From Pandoraea pulmonicola (GTDB lineage: Bacteria; Pseudomonadota; Gammaproteobacteria; Burkholderiales; Burkholderiaceae), in the NCBI RefSeq assembly GCF_000815105.2, contig NZ_CP010310.2, positions 3,844,001-3,908,000 of the forward strand: a DNA stretch of 64,000 bases, read 5' to 3'. Numbering within the stretch: position 1 is the stretch's first letter; the number at the start of each line of letters is the position of its first letter. Shown here piece after piece: positions 54,164 through 63,635 of this stretch. The position numbers and the translations under genes were made by a program. Under the pieces are notes generated by a model. That model ran no database searches. It was not told the origin of the DNA and saw only the letters and a list, made by a program, of their open reading frames with translations.

Positions 54164-55258
54164 TTAGAACCGAGTCACCATGCCGATACGCAAGAGCCAC
54201 TGCTTGTTGGACAGCGACGCCTCGGGAACACCAATGATCCAGGCATTGACGCCACCACCGTCGCCCGAAGCAACCTGATGAACATTCTCCATATACAGGT
54301 CCGTCAGCTTCGACAACGAATATCGCAACGCCGCAGTAAGCTGGCTCCCCCGATTATGATTCAAATAGGCATTGCCGGACATGATCTGAAAATCCGCACC
54401 AAATGCCCACGCCCCTCCAAACTTGTAATCGGCGCCTATCTCAAAAATATCGATCTGAGCTCGATTGAGTGTATTTCTCGTCGACGTATAGAGAACGAAT
54501 GGCAGAACATCGCCCAGTTGGTAATTCGCACCGATCCCCCAACTTCTAACGAGAGTGCTCGAGCCATTGGCCAACGGGTACTTGATCACCACGAAAGCGG
54601 CACCGACCATCATCGGACCATTGCCATACTTGGCGCCCAGACTCACGGTGTGGCCTTCCGGCGCTCCTCCCGACGATTTGCCAAAGCCGTACAGCGCGCC
54701 GAATTGCAGACCGCGAATGTCAGGGCTTGTGTACTTCACCGAATTTGAGACTCGCGCGCTGCCCCCCATGCGGTCGAAATCGAACGAGCCCGTCGGATTG
54801 CCGGGGATCGCTAGCTTGGAGAACGGTCCTTGTCTGAAATTGTAGGCGCCGGCAAAGAGAATGCCCCCGTCCACACGGGCGAACGTCAACGAATCCGTCA
54901 TGAAGTCGTATTGCTGTCCCATCGTGACGCGACCGAATTGATTGTCCGAGATTCCCACGTAAGCCTCGCGGCCAAAAATCGCATCCGGCTCCGGAACCGT
55001 GGCGCCCGAACCGAGACCGAACTGCCCGACCAACGAGAAAACGACTCGCGTCCCTCCGCCCAGATTCTCATCTCCGCGAATACCGAAGATGTTGGGAACG
55101 ACGATACCGTCAACGAATCTGGCGCTTGATTTTCCGCCAACGTTGTTCTCATATGTGATTCCTGCATCAATCAACCCGAACAACGTCATGTTCCCGGCAA
55201 TGGCATGCCTCGTTGTCAGAACAATGACGCTTCCGATAAGAATATTCAACAGCTTCAT
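54164..55258 (-). CDS. Outer-membrane porin
   Basis: 364 residues with a signal peptide (LIGSVIVLTTRHAIA), mature start GNMTLFGLIDAGITYENN, the signatures FGIRGDENLGGGTRVVFSLV and GREAYVGISDNQFGRVTMGQ, and terminal LRIGMVTRF. It lies downstream of the MFS gene (gap 138 bases, AT-rich), so it may be the last gene of the 63-55 kb catabolic operon or have its own promoter. Confidence 0.92.
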   Translation of the reverse strand: MKLLNILIGSVIVLTTRHAIAGNMTLFGLIDAGITYENNVGGKSSARFVDGIVVPNIFGIRGDENLGGGTRVVFSLVGQFGLGSGATVPEPDAIFGREAYVGISDNQFGRVTMGQQYDFMTDSLTFARVDGGILFAGAYNFRQGPFSKLAIPGNPTGSFDFDRMGGSARVSNSVKYTSPDIRGLQFGALYGFGKSSGGAPEGHTVSLGAKYGNGPMMVGAAFVVIKYPLANGSSTLVRSWGIGANYQLGDVLPFVLYTSTRNTLNRAQIDIFEIGADYKFGGAWAFGADFQIMSGNAYLNHNRGSQLTAALRYSLSKLTDLYMENVHQVASGDGGGVNAWIIGVPEASLSNKQWLLRIGMVTRF

Positions 55259-55396
55259 GGGGTAATGTCTCCAAACACATTTTATTTATTTTTTTAGTAT
55301 TACTAATTAATTTGAGAATTCCGATGCATCGAACCAATCGACTCACGCGTTCGCTTCGATTTTCGGACCGGAGTATTTCGCACCGGTCGGCGCTGC

Positions 55397-56644
55397 CTAT
55401 TGGTATTGGAAGTCACTTCTCCGTATCAGCAGTACCATGAGCGCGGCGCATGTGCCCGTAGCTGCCGACAGGGGTAGCGCCGACGCATATCCCCCGTATC
55501 CCGCAAGGCAGAACGCGAACATCGCAGGGCCGGCTGCGGCCCCCAAGAGAAACACCACCATCAATGCCCCGTAGACTGCCCCGAAGTGCTTGAGGCCGAA
55601 GATTCTCGACGCAACGTAACCCAAGGCGTCGCCTTCGGCGCCCAGCCCGACCCCGATCAACAGCGCGGCGACCGGTGCGCCGGTAAAACCAAAGGCGTGC
55701 AGCACCCAGCAGCCGAGCGCGGGACAAAGCAGTACGAGGCAGGTGACGAGCGGCGGGAAAACGCGGTCGAGGACGGCGCCGATCAGCCAGCAGGCAATGA
55801 TGCTCGCCACGCCCACGAGGCCGCTCATCGACGCAGCACTTTGCAGCGACAGCCCCTTTCCCATCAGCATGGCCGGCATATGAACGACGGCCCCCGTCGT
55901 TACGGCAGCCATGATGAAAAATGACGTGGCCAGAATCCAGAAGCCGCGATGCCGGACCGCGTCTTTCAACGCCAGTCCATCGCGCACCGCGGTAGTACCG
56001 TGCGAACTTCGCCGGGCGTCCGCTGGATCTCGAATGAGGCATACCGCGGCGAATGTGCCCACCGTCAGGACGATGACGCCGAGAATGACATATGCCATGC
56101 GCCAACCCGCGACGGTGATGAGATAGCCCGCGATGCCAGGCCAAGCGGCAACACCCAACCCGGAGAAGGACAGGACGAAGCCGAGCGCCAGACCACGATG
56201 CCTGTCGAACCATTCGGAGACGAGATACGAGTACACCACCGGCGTTTGGCCAGCACCGAGGCAGATGGCCAGCACAAGACAACCGATGAATCCGCTCTCC
56301 GTATGAGGCAAGGCGCCCACACCGATGAGGCCGAGCGCGAACACCGGGATCGCGACCAATGCAAACCGTTTCGGTCCGTATTTGTCGAGTATGGTGCCCG
56401 TCGCCGGCTGAATCAAAGCAACGATCAGCAGCGCAGGCCCGACTGCGGAGGCCAGCCGGACGGCGCTCCAGGTATTCAGCCTCGCGACCGGCTCAAGAAA
56501 AATGCCGAATGTGAAAACCAGTACCGGTCCGATCGTCAGGAACATGCCCACGCCAGCCCCAAGCAACACACGCACGGCCGGCCAATCGAGTTTTTCCGGC
56601 ACGCGCACCACGCCCGGCGCGACTACGTCGTCCAGTGCTTCCAT
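55397..56644 (-). CDS. MFS transporter, oxalate/formate or monocarboxylate type
   Basis: 415 residues, 12 helices. The N-terminus GMFLTIGPVLVFTFGIFLEP and SGLGVAAWPGIAGYLITVAGWRMAY resemble OFA/MCT-like carriers. GGAGGATGAC precedes ATG 56644. It is next to the two VOC genes in the minus-strand catabolic set and probably imports that pathway's acid substrate. Confidence 0.85.
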   Translation of the reverse strand: MEALDDVVAPGVVRVPEKLDWPAVRVLLGAGVGMFLTIGPVLVFTFGIFLEPVARLNTWSAVRLASAVGPALLIVALIQPATGTILDKYGPKRFALVAIPVFALGLIGVGALPHTESGFIGCLVLAICLGAGQTPVVYSYLVSEWFDRHRGLALGFVLSFSGLGVAAWPGIAGYLITVAGWRMAYVILGVIVLTVGTFAAVCLIRDPADARRSSHGTTAVRDGLALKDAVRHRGFWILATSFFIMAAVTTGAVVHMPAMLMGKGLSLQSAASMSGLVGVASIIACWLIGAVLDRVFPPLVTCLVLLCPALGCWVLHAFGFTGAPVAALLIGVGLGAEGDALGYVASRIFGLKHFGAVYGALMVVFLLGAAAGPAMFAFCLAGYGGYASALPLSAATGTCAALMVLLIRRSDFQYQ

Positions 56645-56730
56645 GTCATCCTCCGAGTGTCTTTGCTTCCATGCTTCGACGGCGCCGGCCATCAGCCCGG
56701 CAACCGCGCGAAAAACGTATTGCCGCTCGC

Positions 56731-57216
56731 TCAAATGAAGCCGCGGCCGTCCCGATGCTCGATGAGTTCGATCAGGATGCCGTCCGGGTCCCGGATATAG
56801 CAACCCGCCAAACCATGTGACTCGAAGGGTGGGAATGCCACATCGACACCTTGTCGCGTCAACCATTGAAAGGTCGCATTCAGGTCATCGACTTCCAGCG
56901 CCAGATGCTTGGTGCCATGTGTCTTGAGATCGGCGACGGGATCGCGTCGCTCCGCCGGCAGGCGTGCCGCGTCGGGTATCTCGAAAAGTTCGATACGGGT
57001 CGAATCGCGACGCATGAACGCCCCCTTGAACGGGACGGCCGGCATGTTCGTTCTGTACTCGACGGCGAAGCCGAGGTATTTTCTGTACCAGGCGATCGAT
57101 CGTTCGAGGTCGGGAATGCTGATGCCGCAGTGGTGCGCACGCAGATGAAACGGAGGGGCCTTCGGAGGCGGTTCGTCGACAACCTGAAGCGTGCCGAGAT
57201 CTCGTTGCTCGTTCAT
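56731..57216 (-). CDS. VOC-family protein (glyoxalase/dioxygenase superfamily)
   Basis: 161 residues. Metal ligands expected in LRAHHCGISIPDLERSIAWY (His), GTKHLALEVDDLNATF (His) and DPDGILIELIEH (Glu). The fold pattern is a single VOC module pair, as in methylmalonyl-CoA epimerase or lactoylglutathione lyase-like proteins. Operon context suggests action on a ring-derived metabolite. Confidence 0.82.
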   Translation of the reverse strand: MNEQRDLGTLQVVDEPPPKAPPFHLRAHHCGISIPDLERSIAWYRKYLGFAVEYRTNMPAVPFKGAFMRRDSTRIELFEIPDAARLPAERRDPVADLKTHGTKHLALEVDDLNATFQWLTRQGVDVAFPPFESHGLAGCYIRDPDGILIELIEHRDGRGFI

Positions 57217-57336
57217 TGATGTCTCCTTCGTGTCGTCGTCCTCCCGAGGCAGCGGGAGGACGCGACATCATTTTTTTGTTTGATGGCGCCCTTGCGCTGC
57301 GGCGCGGGCGCTTCGCCAACCACGTCCGGAACGACG

Positions 57337-57990
57337 CTAAGCGATTCGGACCAGCTGCTCTTTCGTTTCGCCACTGTCGTATCGGGCGATAAAGGCATCG
57401 CGGTCGATATCAATGCCGGAGGGGTTGCTTCTGAATGCTTCGGTTTTGAAGTACCCGAAGAATGCCTCTTCCGTGTCGTAGTTGTTGCTGCACAGCTCCA
57501 CGACGTTCTGATCCGGATCCCGGAAGTAGAAACTCGTCACCGGGCCATGGTTGGCGCTGCGGTGAGGATGAAGGCCCGCGTCGCGCAATGCCTTGACACG
57601 CTCGATGAGCGCCTCGAGATTCACGTGCTTGAACTGCATGTGATTCAAACCAGGGTCATTGGTCGGCATCTTCCCGACAGACGATATCTCGAAAATCGCG
57701 AACATCTGTCCGTACGGGAGCGAACGGTCGAGAAACATGAACGACGAACGCACGTCGCTCGCATGCACCTGCTTGCCGCCATCGCCATGCTTGTTCTGAA
57801 TTTCCTTGTCCTTGGACGGTGTATTGACGATGCTCCACTCGCGCCCCAAGACAGCTTCGTACCAGCTTCGCAATGCGTCGTAGTTCGACGTCTGCAGCAC
57901 CACCTCCGCGATTCGAACACCAGGCATGCTCCGCGTGCTGCCGCTCAGTGCCCGTAGTGCGTCGGCGTTCGCTTCAACTTTCTCGTTCAT
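57337..57990 (-). CDS. VOC-family protein, extradiol-dioxygenase-like
   Basis: 217 residues. IAEVVLQTSNYDALRSWYEAVLG opens the fold; later ligands are in GLNHMQFKHVNLEALIERV (His) and FRDPDQNVVELCSNNYDTEE (Glu), the BphC-like pattern. The usual first His appears as Glu (RIAEVVL), so metal binding may differ from classical extradiol enzymes. GGAGAT precedes the ATG. Likely ring-cleaving or ring-fission-product enzyme of the operon. Confidence 0.8.
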   Translation of the reverse strand: MNEKVEANADALRALSGSTRSMPGVRIAEVVLQTSNYDALRSWYEAVLGREWSIVNTPSKDKEIQNKHGDGGKQVHASDVRSSFMFLDRSLPYGQMFAIFEISSVGKMPTNDPGLNHMQFKHVNLEALIERVKALRDAGLHPHRSANHGPVTSFYFRDPDQNVVELCSNNYDTEEAFFGYFKTEAFRSNPSGIDIDRDAFIARYDSGETKEQLVRIA

Positions 57991-58060
57991 GGGATCTCCT
58001 TTGATCTGGGTAACGCTGCGCGGGCCACCTCCGGCGCGCCAGCGATTCGCAATGTCCTTG

Positions 58061-58831
58061 TCAGAGAACCACGGTCTGGCCACCATCGACGTGCAGCGCA
58101 ACGCCCGTGATGAACGACGCCAGGTCCGAGCCCAGCCATACGACCGCGTTGCCGACTTCTTCCGGCGAGCCGATGCGGCGTAGCGGCATGCGCGCACGCA
58201 TGCCCTCGAACAACTTGGCGACTTCGGGCGACGATTCGGACAATGCGGTGTTGATCAGCCCCGGGCAAACCGCGTTGACGCGAATCCCGGACGGACCGAA
58301 CGCGTCGGCCAGCGCAGCCACCATCATGTTCACGCCCGCCTTGCTGGTCGAATACGCGGTAGTAAGCTGACCGGTTCGCGTGCCGCCCATGCTCGATGTG
58401 GCGACGATCGCTCCCCGTTTTCCGAGCGCCATCATCTGCTCGGCGGCGGCCTGTGCACCGAAAAGCACGCCATCGAGATTGACGGCGAGCAGCCTGTGGA
58501 AGTCGTCCGGGCTGATCCAGGGACCGTCGGATGCCAACGCGATTCCCGCGTTGCACGCCATGAGGTCCACACCGCCGAAGCGCTTTGCCACATCGACGAG
58601 GGCGCCGACCTCGGCGCGATTCGTCACGTCGCACCGATGAAACACGACGTCCACATCCATCGCACGCAGCCGCTCGACGATCGGCTCTCCCCCTTCCCGC
58701 GGCGAATCAGTGAGGTCGCCAATGATGATGGTGGCCGCACCGTGGCGAGCCGCAGCAAGCGCGATTCCGGCACCGATTCCGCTCGCGCCCCCGGTCACTA
58801 TCACCACTTTGTTCTTGATCATTCCAGTCAT
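58061..58831 (-). CDS. Short-chain dehydrogenase/reductase
   Basis: 256 residues. NAD(P) motif TGGASGIGAGIALAAARHG, structural NAG in LMACNAGIALAS, catalytic Ser in ATSSMGG and YxxxK in TAYSTSKAGVN, with PG at NAVCPGLINT. The start at 58831 is chosen because GGAG lies six bases upstream and it makes an ATGA overlap with the ThDP gene stop; an ATG at 58843 is also in frame. Oxidises or reduces an alcohol/ketone intermediate. Confidence 0.9.
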   Translation of the reverse strand: MTGMIKNKVVIVTGGASGIGAGIALAAARHGAATIIIGDLTDSPREGGEPIVERLRAMDVDVVFHRCDVTNRAEVGALVDVAKRFGGVDLMACNAGIALASDGPWISPDDFHRLLAVNLDGVLFGAQAAAEQMMALGKRGAIVATSSMGGTRTGQLTTAYSTSKAGVNMMVAALADAFGPSGIRVNAVCPGLINTALSESSPEVAKLFEGMRARMPLRRIGSPEEVGNAVVWLGSDLASFITGVALHVDGGQTVVL

Positions 58832-60573
58832 TTCTTGCTCCATGCGTTCTGGGGTTCGGTTCGCGGTTGTTCGGATGCGGCGGGCGGCGTCAGAGGATCC
58901 AAGCCCATGATGAAGCGCTCCTCCGGCGGTATGGGATCCAGATCAACGAGCACATTGATGCAGGCGGGCCGATTTCCGGCGAGCGCACTCGCCATCGCGG
59001 TGCGAAGCTCTTCGGCATCGGTGGCTAGATAGCCGTCCGCCTCGAAAGCCGAGGCGACGTCGTGGTAGCGGCCATTCTCCAGTCGGGTATTGGTGATTCT
59101 CTCGGGCCCCGCCACTGCCTGCTGGAAATGCAGTGTGGCGCCCCAACTGCGGTTGTTCATCACCACCACGATGAGCGGCAAACCATGCCGAACCGCGGAG
59201 TCGAACTCCGCGATGCTATAGCCGAGCGCGCCGTCCCCGGTGACCAGGATGGTGCGCTGGCCCGACTTCGCGCTCGCCGCCTGGGCACCCAGCGCGATAC
59301 CGAAACCGACACCCATCGAGCCCAAATAGCCATGACAAAGGAAGCTCGCCGGCCGGGCGCTCGAGATGACCTCGGTGAGCCATAGATAGGTCAAGGCGCC
59401 ATCGGCCACGACAACGGTGTTCTCGTCGATGTGGGCCGCCACCACCTCCGACGCGAGCAGCGGATGAAGCGGACGGGGCTGCGCGTCCCGGACCGAGTCG
59501 AATACATGGTCATAGCGGCGCCTGACATGTGCCCGGACCCTCTCCGGCCATTCGCTTCCTGCCGCCTCATGGGCGCGCGCGAGTTCGCCCAGCGTCTTGA
59601 TGGCAGCGCCCACATCGGCCACCAGTCCCATCGCGACGGGTTGCAGACGTCCGATCTCCCGGGCATCCGGATCGACCTGGAGAATGCGGGCGCCACGGGG
59701 AATGAGCTTTCCGTCGCCATGCCCTATGCTCAATCCGAATCGCAGCCCCAGACAGAGCACCACGTCGGGTTCGATCCCCTCGGCGCTCAGTCCATACATG
59801 CCCTGGATCAGTCCACCGTAAAGCGACTCCGGCAGCCCCTGCAACGCCTGGAGTCCCTCGCTATCGGCAAACACCGGTGCCCTGAGCGACTCGGCCAGCG
59901 CCTTGAGCTCGTCGGTACCGCCCCCGGTCGTCGCTTCGGATCCGACGACAATGACGGGGCGCTGCGCTTCACGCAGAGATTGGAACACCCGTTCGGCATC
60001 CTCGCGGCTGAGTCCGCATGAACGGGGCACGTTCATGACCGACGCTTCCGTATCGGGGCTTTCCACCTGGGCGGTCAACACATCCCAAGGGAGATCCAGC
60101 AGAACGGGGCCGCGTGGCGCCGCGTTCGCGATCCGAATTGCCTGGGACACGAGCCGCGGGATCTGCTCGGCCGAAGTGACGCGGTGCGCCCACTTCGTGA
60201 CGGGTTTCGCCATCGCAATCTGATCGAATCCCGCCTGCAGCGTGTTGGTTTCCGCATCGCGAAGCGCACCGGATCCGGTCAGAAAAAGCACCGGCGTGCG
60301 ATCGAGGAACGCGTTCGCCATTGCTGTCATCGCATTGGTGAACCCTCCACCGGCCGTCACCAGCGCAACGCCCATGCGACGCGTCGTACGTGCAAACCCC
60401 TCGGCTGCATGCCCGGCGGCCGCCTCGTGCCGCGTATCCACGATCGTGATGCCGAGATCGGCGCACGCCTGAAATATCGTGTCGATATGCGCACCATGCA
60501 ATCCAAACATCGTTTCGACGCCGTGATGTTGAAGCGCACGTGCGACGAGTTCACCACCATTTTTTAACGCCAT
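58828..60573 (-). CDS. Thiamine-diphosphate enzyme, acetolactate synthase/decarboxylase-like
   Basis: 581 residues in the three-domain ThDP layout. The catalytic Glu is in VDTRHEAAAGHAAEGFAR (near residue 50); the ThDP/Mg motif is VTGDGALGYSIAEF ... VVVMNN. It resembles the acetolactate synthase/benzoylformate decarboxylase/acyloin-hydrolase group; the small-molecule substrate is a 2-keto acid or diketone. Coupled to the SDR by a four-base overlap and 28 bases behind the aldehyde dehydrogenase gene, which suggests decarboxylation to an aldehyde that the dehydrogenase then oxidises. Confidence 0.88.
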   Translation of the reverse strand: MALKNGGELVARALQHHGVETMFGLHGAHIDTIFQACADLGITIVDTRHEAAAGHAAEGFARTTRRMGVALVTAGGGFTNAMTAMANAFLDRTPVLFLTGSGALRDAETNTLQAGFDQIAMAKPVTKWAHRVTSAEQIPRLVSQAIRIANAAPRGPVLLDLPWDVLTAQVESPDTEASVMNVPRSCGLSREDAERVFQSLREAQRPVIVVGSEATTGGGTDELKALAESLRAPVFADSEGLQALQGLPESLYGGLIQGMYGLSAEGIEPDVVLCLGLRFGLSIGHGDGKLIPRGARILQVDPDAREIGRLQPVAMGLVADVGAAIKTLGELARAHEAAGSEWPERVRAHVRRRYDHVFDSVRDAQPRPLHPLLASEVVAAHIDENTVVVADGALTYLWLTEVISSARPASFLCHGYLGSMGVGFGIALGAQAASAKSGQRTILVTGDGALGYSIAEFDSAVRHGLPLIVVVMNNRSWGATLHFQQAVAGPERITNTRLENGRYHDVASAFEADGYLATDAEELRTAMASALAGNRPACINVLVDLDPIPPEERFIMGLDPLTPPAASEQPRTEPQNAWSKK

Positions 60574-60601
60574 TGCTATCCTCCGTGTTCGGCAGCCCGG
60601 C

Positions 60602-62002
60602 TCAGGGGGCGAGATTGATGAGCTTTCGCTGGGTGTACTCCTCCATTCCCTCCCGGCCATACTCGCTGCCAAGCCCCGACGACTTGGCGCCACCGAACGG
60701 CATGTCGAACGGAAGGTCGAGGTGCTTGTTGATCCAGACCATCCCGCTCTCGATCCGCATCGCAACGCGCACTGCCCGCTGCGGATCGCCCGTCCAGATC
60801 GTGCCCCCCAGGCCGTACGGGCTGTCGTTTACCTGAGCGATGGCTTCTTCGATGTGGTCGTAGGCGAGCACGGGCAGCACGGGGCCGAATTGCTCCTCTC
60901 TCACCAGCTTTGCGTCGCTCGGGATATCCCGGACGATCGTTGGCGCGATGAAATATCCCTCGCGCTCCAATGCGTGACCACCCGCGATCACGGTGCCGCG
61001 CGCGTGCGCATCCTGGAGATAGCCGCGAACCTTCTCGTACTGAGGCTGATTCTGAATCGGCCCGATCTCCGTGCCCGCTTCCAGGCCATCGCCTACGACG
61101 GCGTCGCGGGCCAGTTGCGCCAACGCCTCGCAAATCTCGTCGTAGCGCGACGACGGCGCGTAGACGCGCTTCGCCGCGAAACACACCTGGCCCGCGTTGA
61201 GCATCGCCGCCTGGAATATCTTCGGCGCGAAGACACTGACGTCCGCATCGTCGAGGAGAATTGCGGCATCATTGCCGCCGAGCTCGAGCGTCAGGCGCTT
61301 CAGCGTACCCGCCACGCTCTCCATCACCTTCTTTCCCGTTGCGGTCGCCCCCGTGAACGACACTTTGGCGATGTCCGGGTGACGGGAGAGCAATCCGCCA
61401 AGATCGTTCGCGTCGACCACGACGTTCAGCACTCCAGGCGGCAGAATCGCTGCGGCGACTTCACCAAACAGCGAAGTCGTCAGCGGCGTCGAGGGTGCGG
61501 GCTTCGCGATTACCGTATTGCCTGTGATGAGCGCAGGCGCCACCTTGGCCATCATCAACAGCATGGGGAAGTTCCAAGGGGTGATCGCTGCCACCACGCC
61601 CAACGGCGTACGTTGTTCGTAGATGCGGGTTCCAGGTACGTCCCGCAGCATTTGCATCGGCGTGTCCATCGCGGCAAACGTTCGGATGGCGCCGATCGCG
61701 CCCTGGATTTCATGTTCGGCCTGGGGAAGCGGCTTGCCCTGCTCCATCGTCAGCAACCGGGCGAACTCGGATGCGCGCGCCTCCATGGCATTGGCAAGGG
61801 AATCCAGCGCATCGCGACGCGCCTCGTGCGAGAGGCGTGACCATGCGGGAAAAGCGCGCTTTGCTGCCGCGACCGCACGGTTCATCTGCGCTTCGTCTGC
61901 TTGCGCACAGCTCTCGAAGACCTTTCCCGTCGCCGGATTGATTACTGAGAGTGATTTGGCGCCCGTGACGAGTTCGCCGTCGATCAGTTGTTTATAGGTC
62001 AT
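60602..62002 (-). CDS. NAD(P)-dependent aldehyde dehydrogenase
   Basis: 466 residues. The general base Glu is in LKRLTLELGGNDAAILLDDA and the nucleophilic Cys in MLNAGQVCFAAKRVYAP; AAITPWNFPMLLMMAKVAPA and SFTGATATGKKVMESV are family motifs. It oxidises an aldehyde to the acid. Third gene of the operon, after the FAH-family gene (gap 135). Confidence 0.93.
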   Translation of the reverse strand: MTYKQLIDGELVTGAKSLSVINPATGKVFESCAQADEAQMNRAVAAAKRAFPAWSRLSHEARRDALDSLANAMEARASEFARLLTMEQGKPLPQAEHEIQGAIGAIRTFAAMDTPMQMLRDVPGTRIYEQRTPLGVVAAITPWNFPMLLMMAKVAPALITGNTVIAKPAPSTPLTTSLFGEVAAAILPPGVLNVVVDANDLGGLLSRHPDIAKVSFTGATATGKKVMESVAGTLKRLTLELGGNDAAILLDDADVSVFAPKIFQAAMLNAGQVCFAAKRVYAPSSRYDEICEALAQLARDAVVGDGLEAGTEIGPIQNQPQYEKVRGYLQDAHARGTVIAGGHALEREGYFIAPTIVRDIPSDAKLVREEQFGPVLPVLAYDHIEEAIAQVNDSPYGLGGTIWTGDPQRAVRVAMRIESGMVWINKHLDLPFDMPFGGAKSSGLGSEYGREGMEEYTQRKLINLAP

Positions 62003-62137
62003 TGCATGTCTCCTGATAGGAATGGATGGTCCAACCCGGCTGCGTCGGCGAAATTCGCTCCGAGACAGGAGGTTCGCCGTTGCACAAGGTCCGGAATGTG
62101 ATGCCGCGGCCACGCGAATCTTGTTGAGAAAGTCGGG

Positions 62138-62983
62138 CTATCTTTCGTCGACGACGCGGTTTCGCAGCTCGCCGATGCCGCTTACGGCGACCGAGACTTC
62201 GTCGCCGGATTTCAGAAACACCGGGGGGGTCCGCTTGTGCCCAACGCCTCCCGGTGTTCCCGTCGAAATGGAATCGCCGGCCTCCAAACGGCAGAACGTC
62301 GAGACGTAAGCGATCAACTCGTCGATAGGCCACGCCATCAACCCAAAAGCGCTGCGCTGCATCTCCACGCCGTTGATCCGTGTCACGAGTTCCATCCGCG
62401 ACGGATCGGTTATCTCGTCGGTGGTCACGAGACAGGGACCAAATGCGCTCGAGGCGTCGAAGTTCTTCCCTGCCGTGACACTGTGCTGTTGCCAGTCGCG
62501 CACAGAGCCGTCCATCATGATGGAGTAGCCGGCGACGTGCTCCATCGCCCGGGCGGGCGGAATGTGTCGCCCTGGCTTGCCGATCACGATCACGATCTCG
62601 CCTTCGAAATCGAAGCGGGTCGAATGCCTGGGCCTGAGCAGATCCCGGCCGGCCCCGACCATCGACTGCGGGAGCTTGTTGAATAGAAACGGATGACTGG
62701 GAGCGTCCTTGCCCGTTTCGATCTGATGATCGCGATACGACCACCCCAGCCCGAACATGCGGGCGTCCAGGTTCGGGATCAAACGGTCGAACACCACGTT
62801 GGCCAGCGGCGTGGCTCTGGCGCCGGAAAGCAATTCGTGAGCCTCCGCAAGCGCTTGCGCCGCCAACAGCTCACGTAAATCGGCGTACTTCGAACCGAGA
62901 TGCGGCACGAGATCGACGAATCCCTCTTCGGTGAGAAATCCGTAGGCGGGTTTGCCGTCGATGGTCACAGATGCGAGTCTCAT
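62138..62983 (-). CDS. Fumarylacetoacetate hydrolase-family protein
   Basis: 281 residues. The metal site is in RFDFEGEIVIVIGKPGRHIP (Glu-x-Glu with a later Asp in MMDGSVRDWQ) and GWSYRDHQIETGK, DSISTGTPGGVG complete the FAH signature. Members hydrolyse or decarboxylate beta-diketo acids from ring fission. It follows the NTF2-like gene with nine bases between them. Confidence 0.92.
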   Translation of the reverse strand: MRLASVTIDGKPAYGFLTEEGFVDLVPHLGSKYADLRELLAAQALAEAHELLSGARATPLANVVFDRLIPNLDARMFGLGWSYRDHQIETGKDAPSHPFLFNKLPQSMVGAGRDLLRPRHSTRFDFEGEIVIVIGKPGRHIPPARAMEHVAGYSIMMDGSVRDWQQHSVTAGKNFDASSAFGPCLVTTDEITDPSRMELVTRINGVEMQRSAFGLMAWPIDELIAYVSTFCRLEAGDSISTGTPGGVGHKRTPPVFLKSGDEVSVAVSGIGELRNRVVDER

Positions 62984-62992
62984 GCGTTCACC

Positions 62993-63442
62993 TCAGGGAT
63001 GCTTGAAGTCGACGTACACCTGGCGACACGCCAACTTCCATTCGCCATCGACAAGCCGCAGTTCGTCGCGATATCTGCCGACGACATGCGGCCCAGGCAA
63101 AGGCGCAGGGGCATCCAGACGCTGTGGAGACTCGTGGCGATACGCCGTCACATAGGACTCGACGATTGCGTCCTCGGGCGACACCAAACGCGTACGCAAA
63201 TTGCTCAGCACATGCCGCACCAGCAGGCCGGCAGGGCGGCGGGCCATGAAGGTCCTCAGCGCATCGTGCCCCCGGATCTCCCCGTCCGCTCGTTTCCAGA
63301 TACCGTCCGGCGCCATGTTGCGCACCATCTCCTCGTGATTTCCGTCATCAAACGCCGCCGTGAAATCGATCACGACCCATTGGCATTGCAGCGCGATATT
63401 CGACGCACGCTCGGCCAGTGGCACCTTTGCTTCCTCCACCAT
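62993..63442 (-). CDS. NTF2/SnoaL-like protein
   Basis: 149 residues: CQWVVIDFTAAFDDGNHEEM, GIWKRADGEIRGHDALRTFM and YRDELRLVDGEWKLACRQVY match SnoaL-like domains and small subunits of ring-hydroxylating enzymes. It is the first gene of the minus-strand operon and divergent from the flavin monooxygenase. A catalytic role is not shown. Confidence 0.82.
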   Translation of the reverse strand: MVEEAKVPLAERASNIALQCQWVVIDFTAAFDDGNHEEMVRNMAPDGIWKRADGEIRGHDALRTFMARRPAGLLVRHVLSNLRTRLVSPEDAIVESYVTAYRHESPQRLDAPAPLPGPHVVGRYRDELRLVDGEWKLACRQVYVDFKHP

Positions 63443-63515
63443 CGCTTCCTCCCTGGTTCGTAGCCATCAATCGACAATTACCGATATCAGTCGAGCAAAG
63501 TCTCACAGACTCATT

Positions 63516-63557
63516 TTTATATGTCAACATTATCATATGTTTGTATTGACATATAAA
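63516..63557. promoter_or_regulatory. 12-bp perfect inverted repeat between divergent catabolic genes
   Basis: TTTATATGTCAA (63516-63527) and TTGACATATAAA (63546-63557) are exact inverse complements with an 18-base spacer. Each arm contains TTGACA pointing outwards, so both divergent promoters may use the same elements as -35 boxes, and a regulator bound here could block both. It lies 74 bases before one start and 79 before the other. Confidence 0.55.
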
Positions 63558-63635
63558 TTTAGCGAGATCACCATGGCACCACGGCCGGGCAGCAACGGTC
63601 GACTCCACCAAATTCCCCCTACACACGAGGAATCC

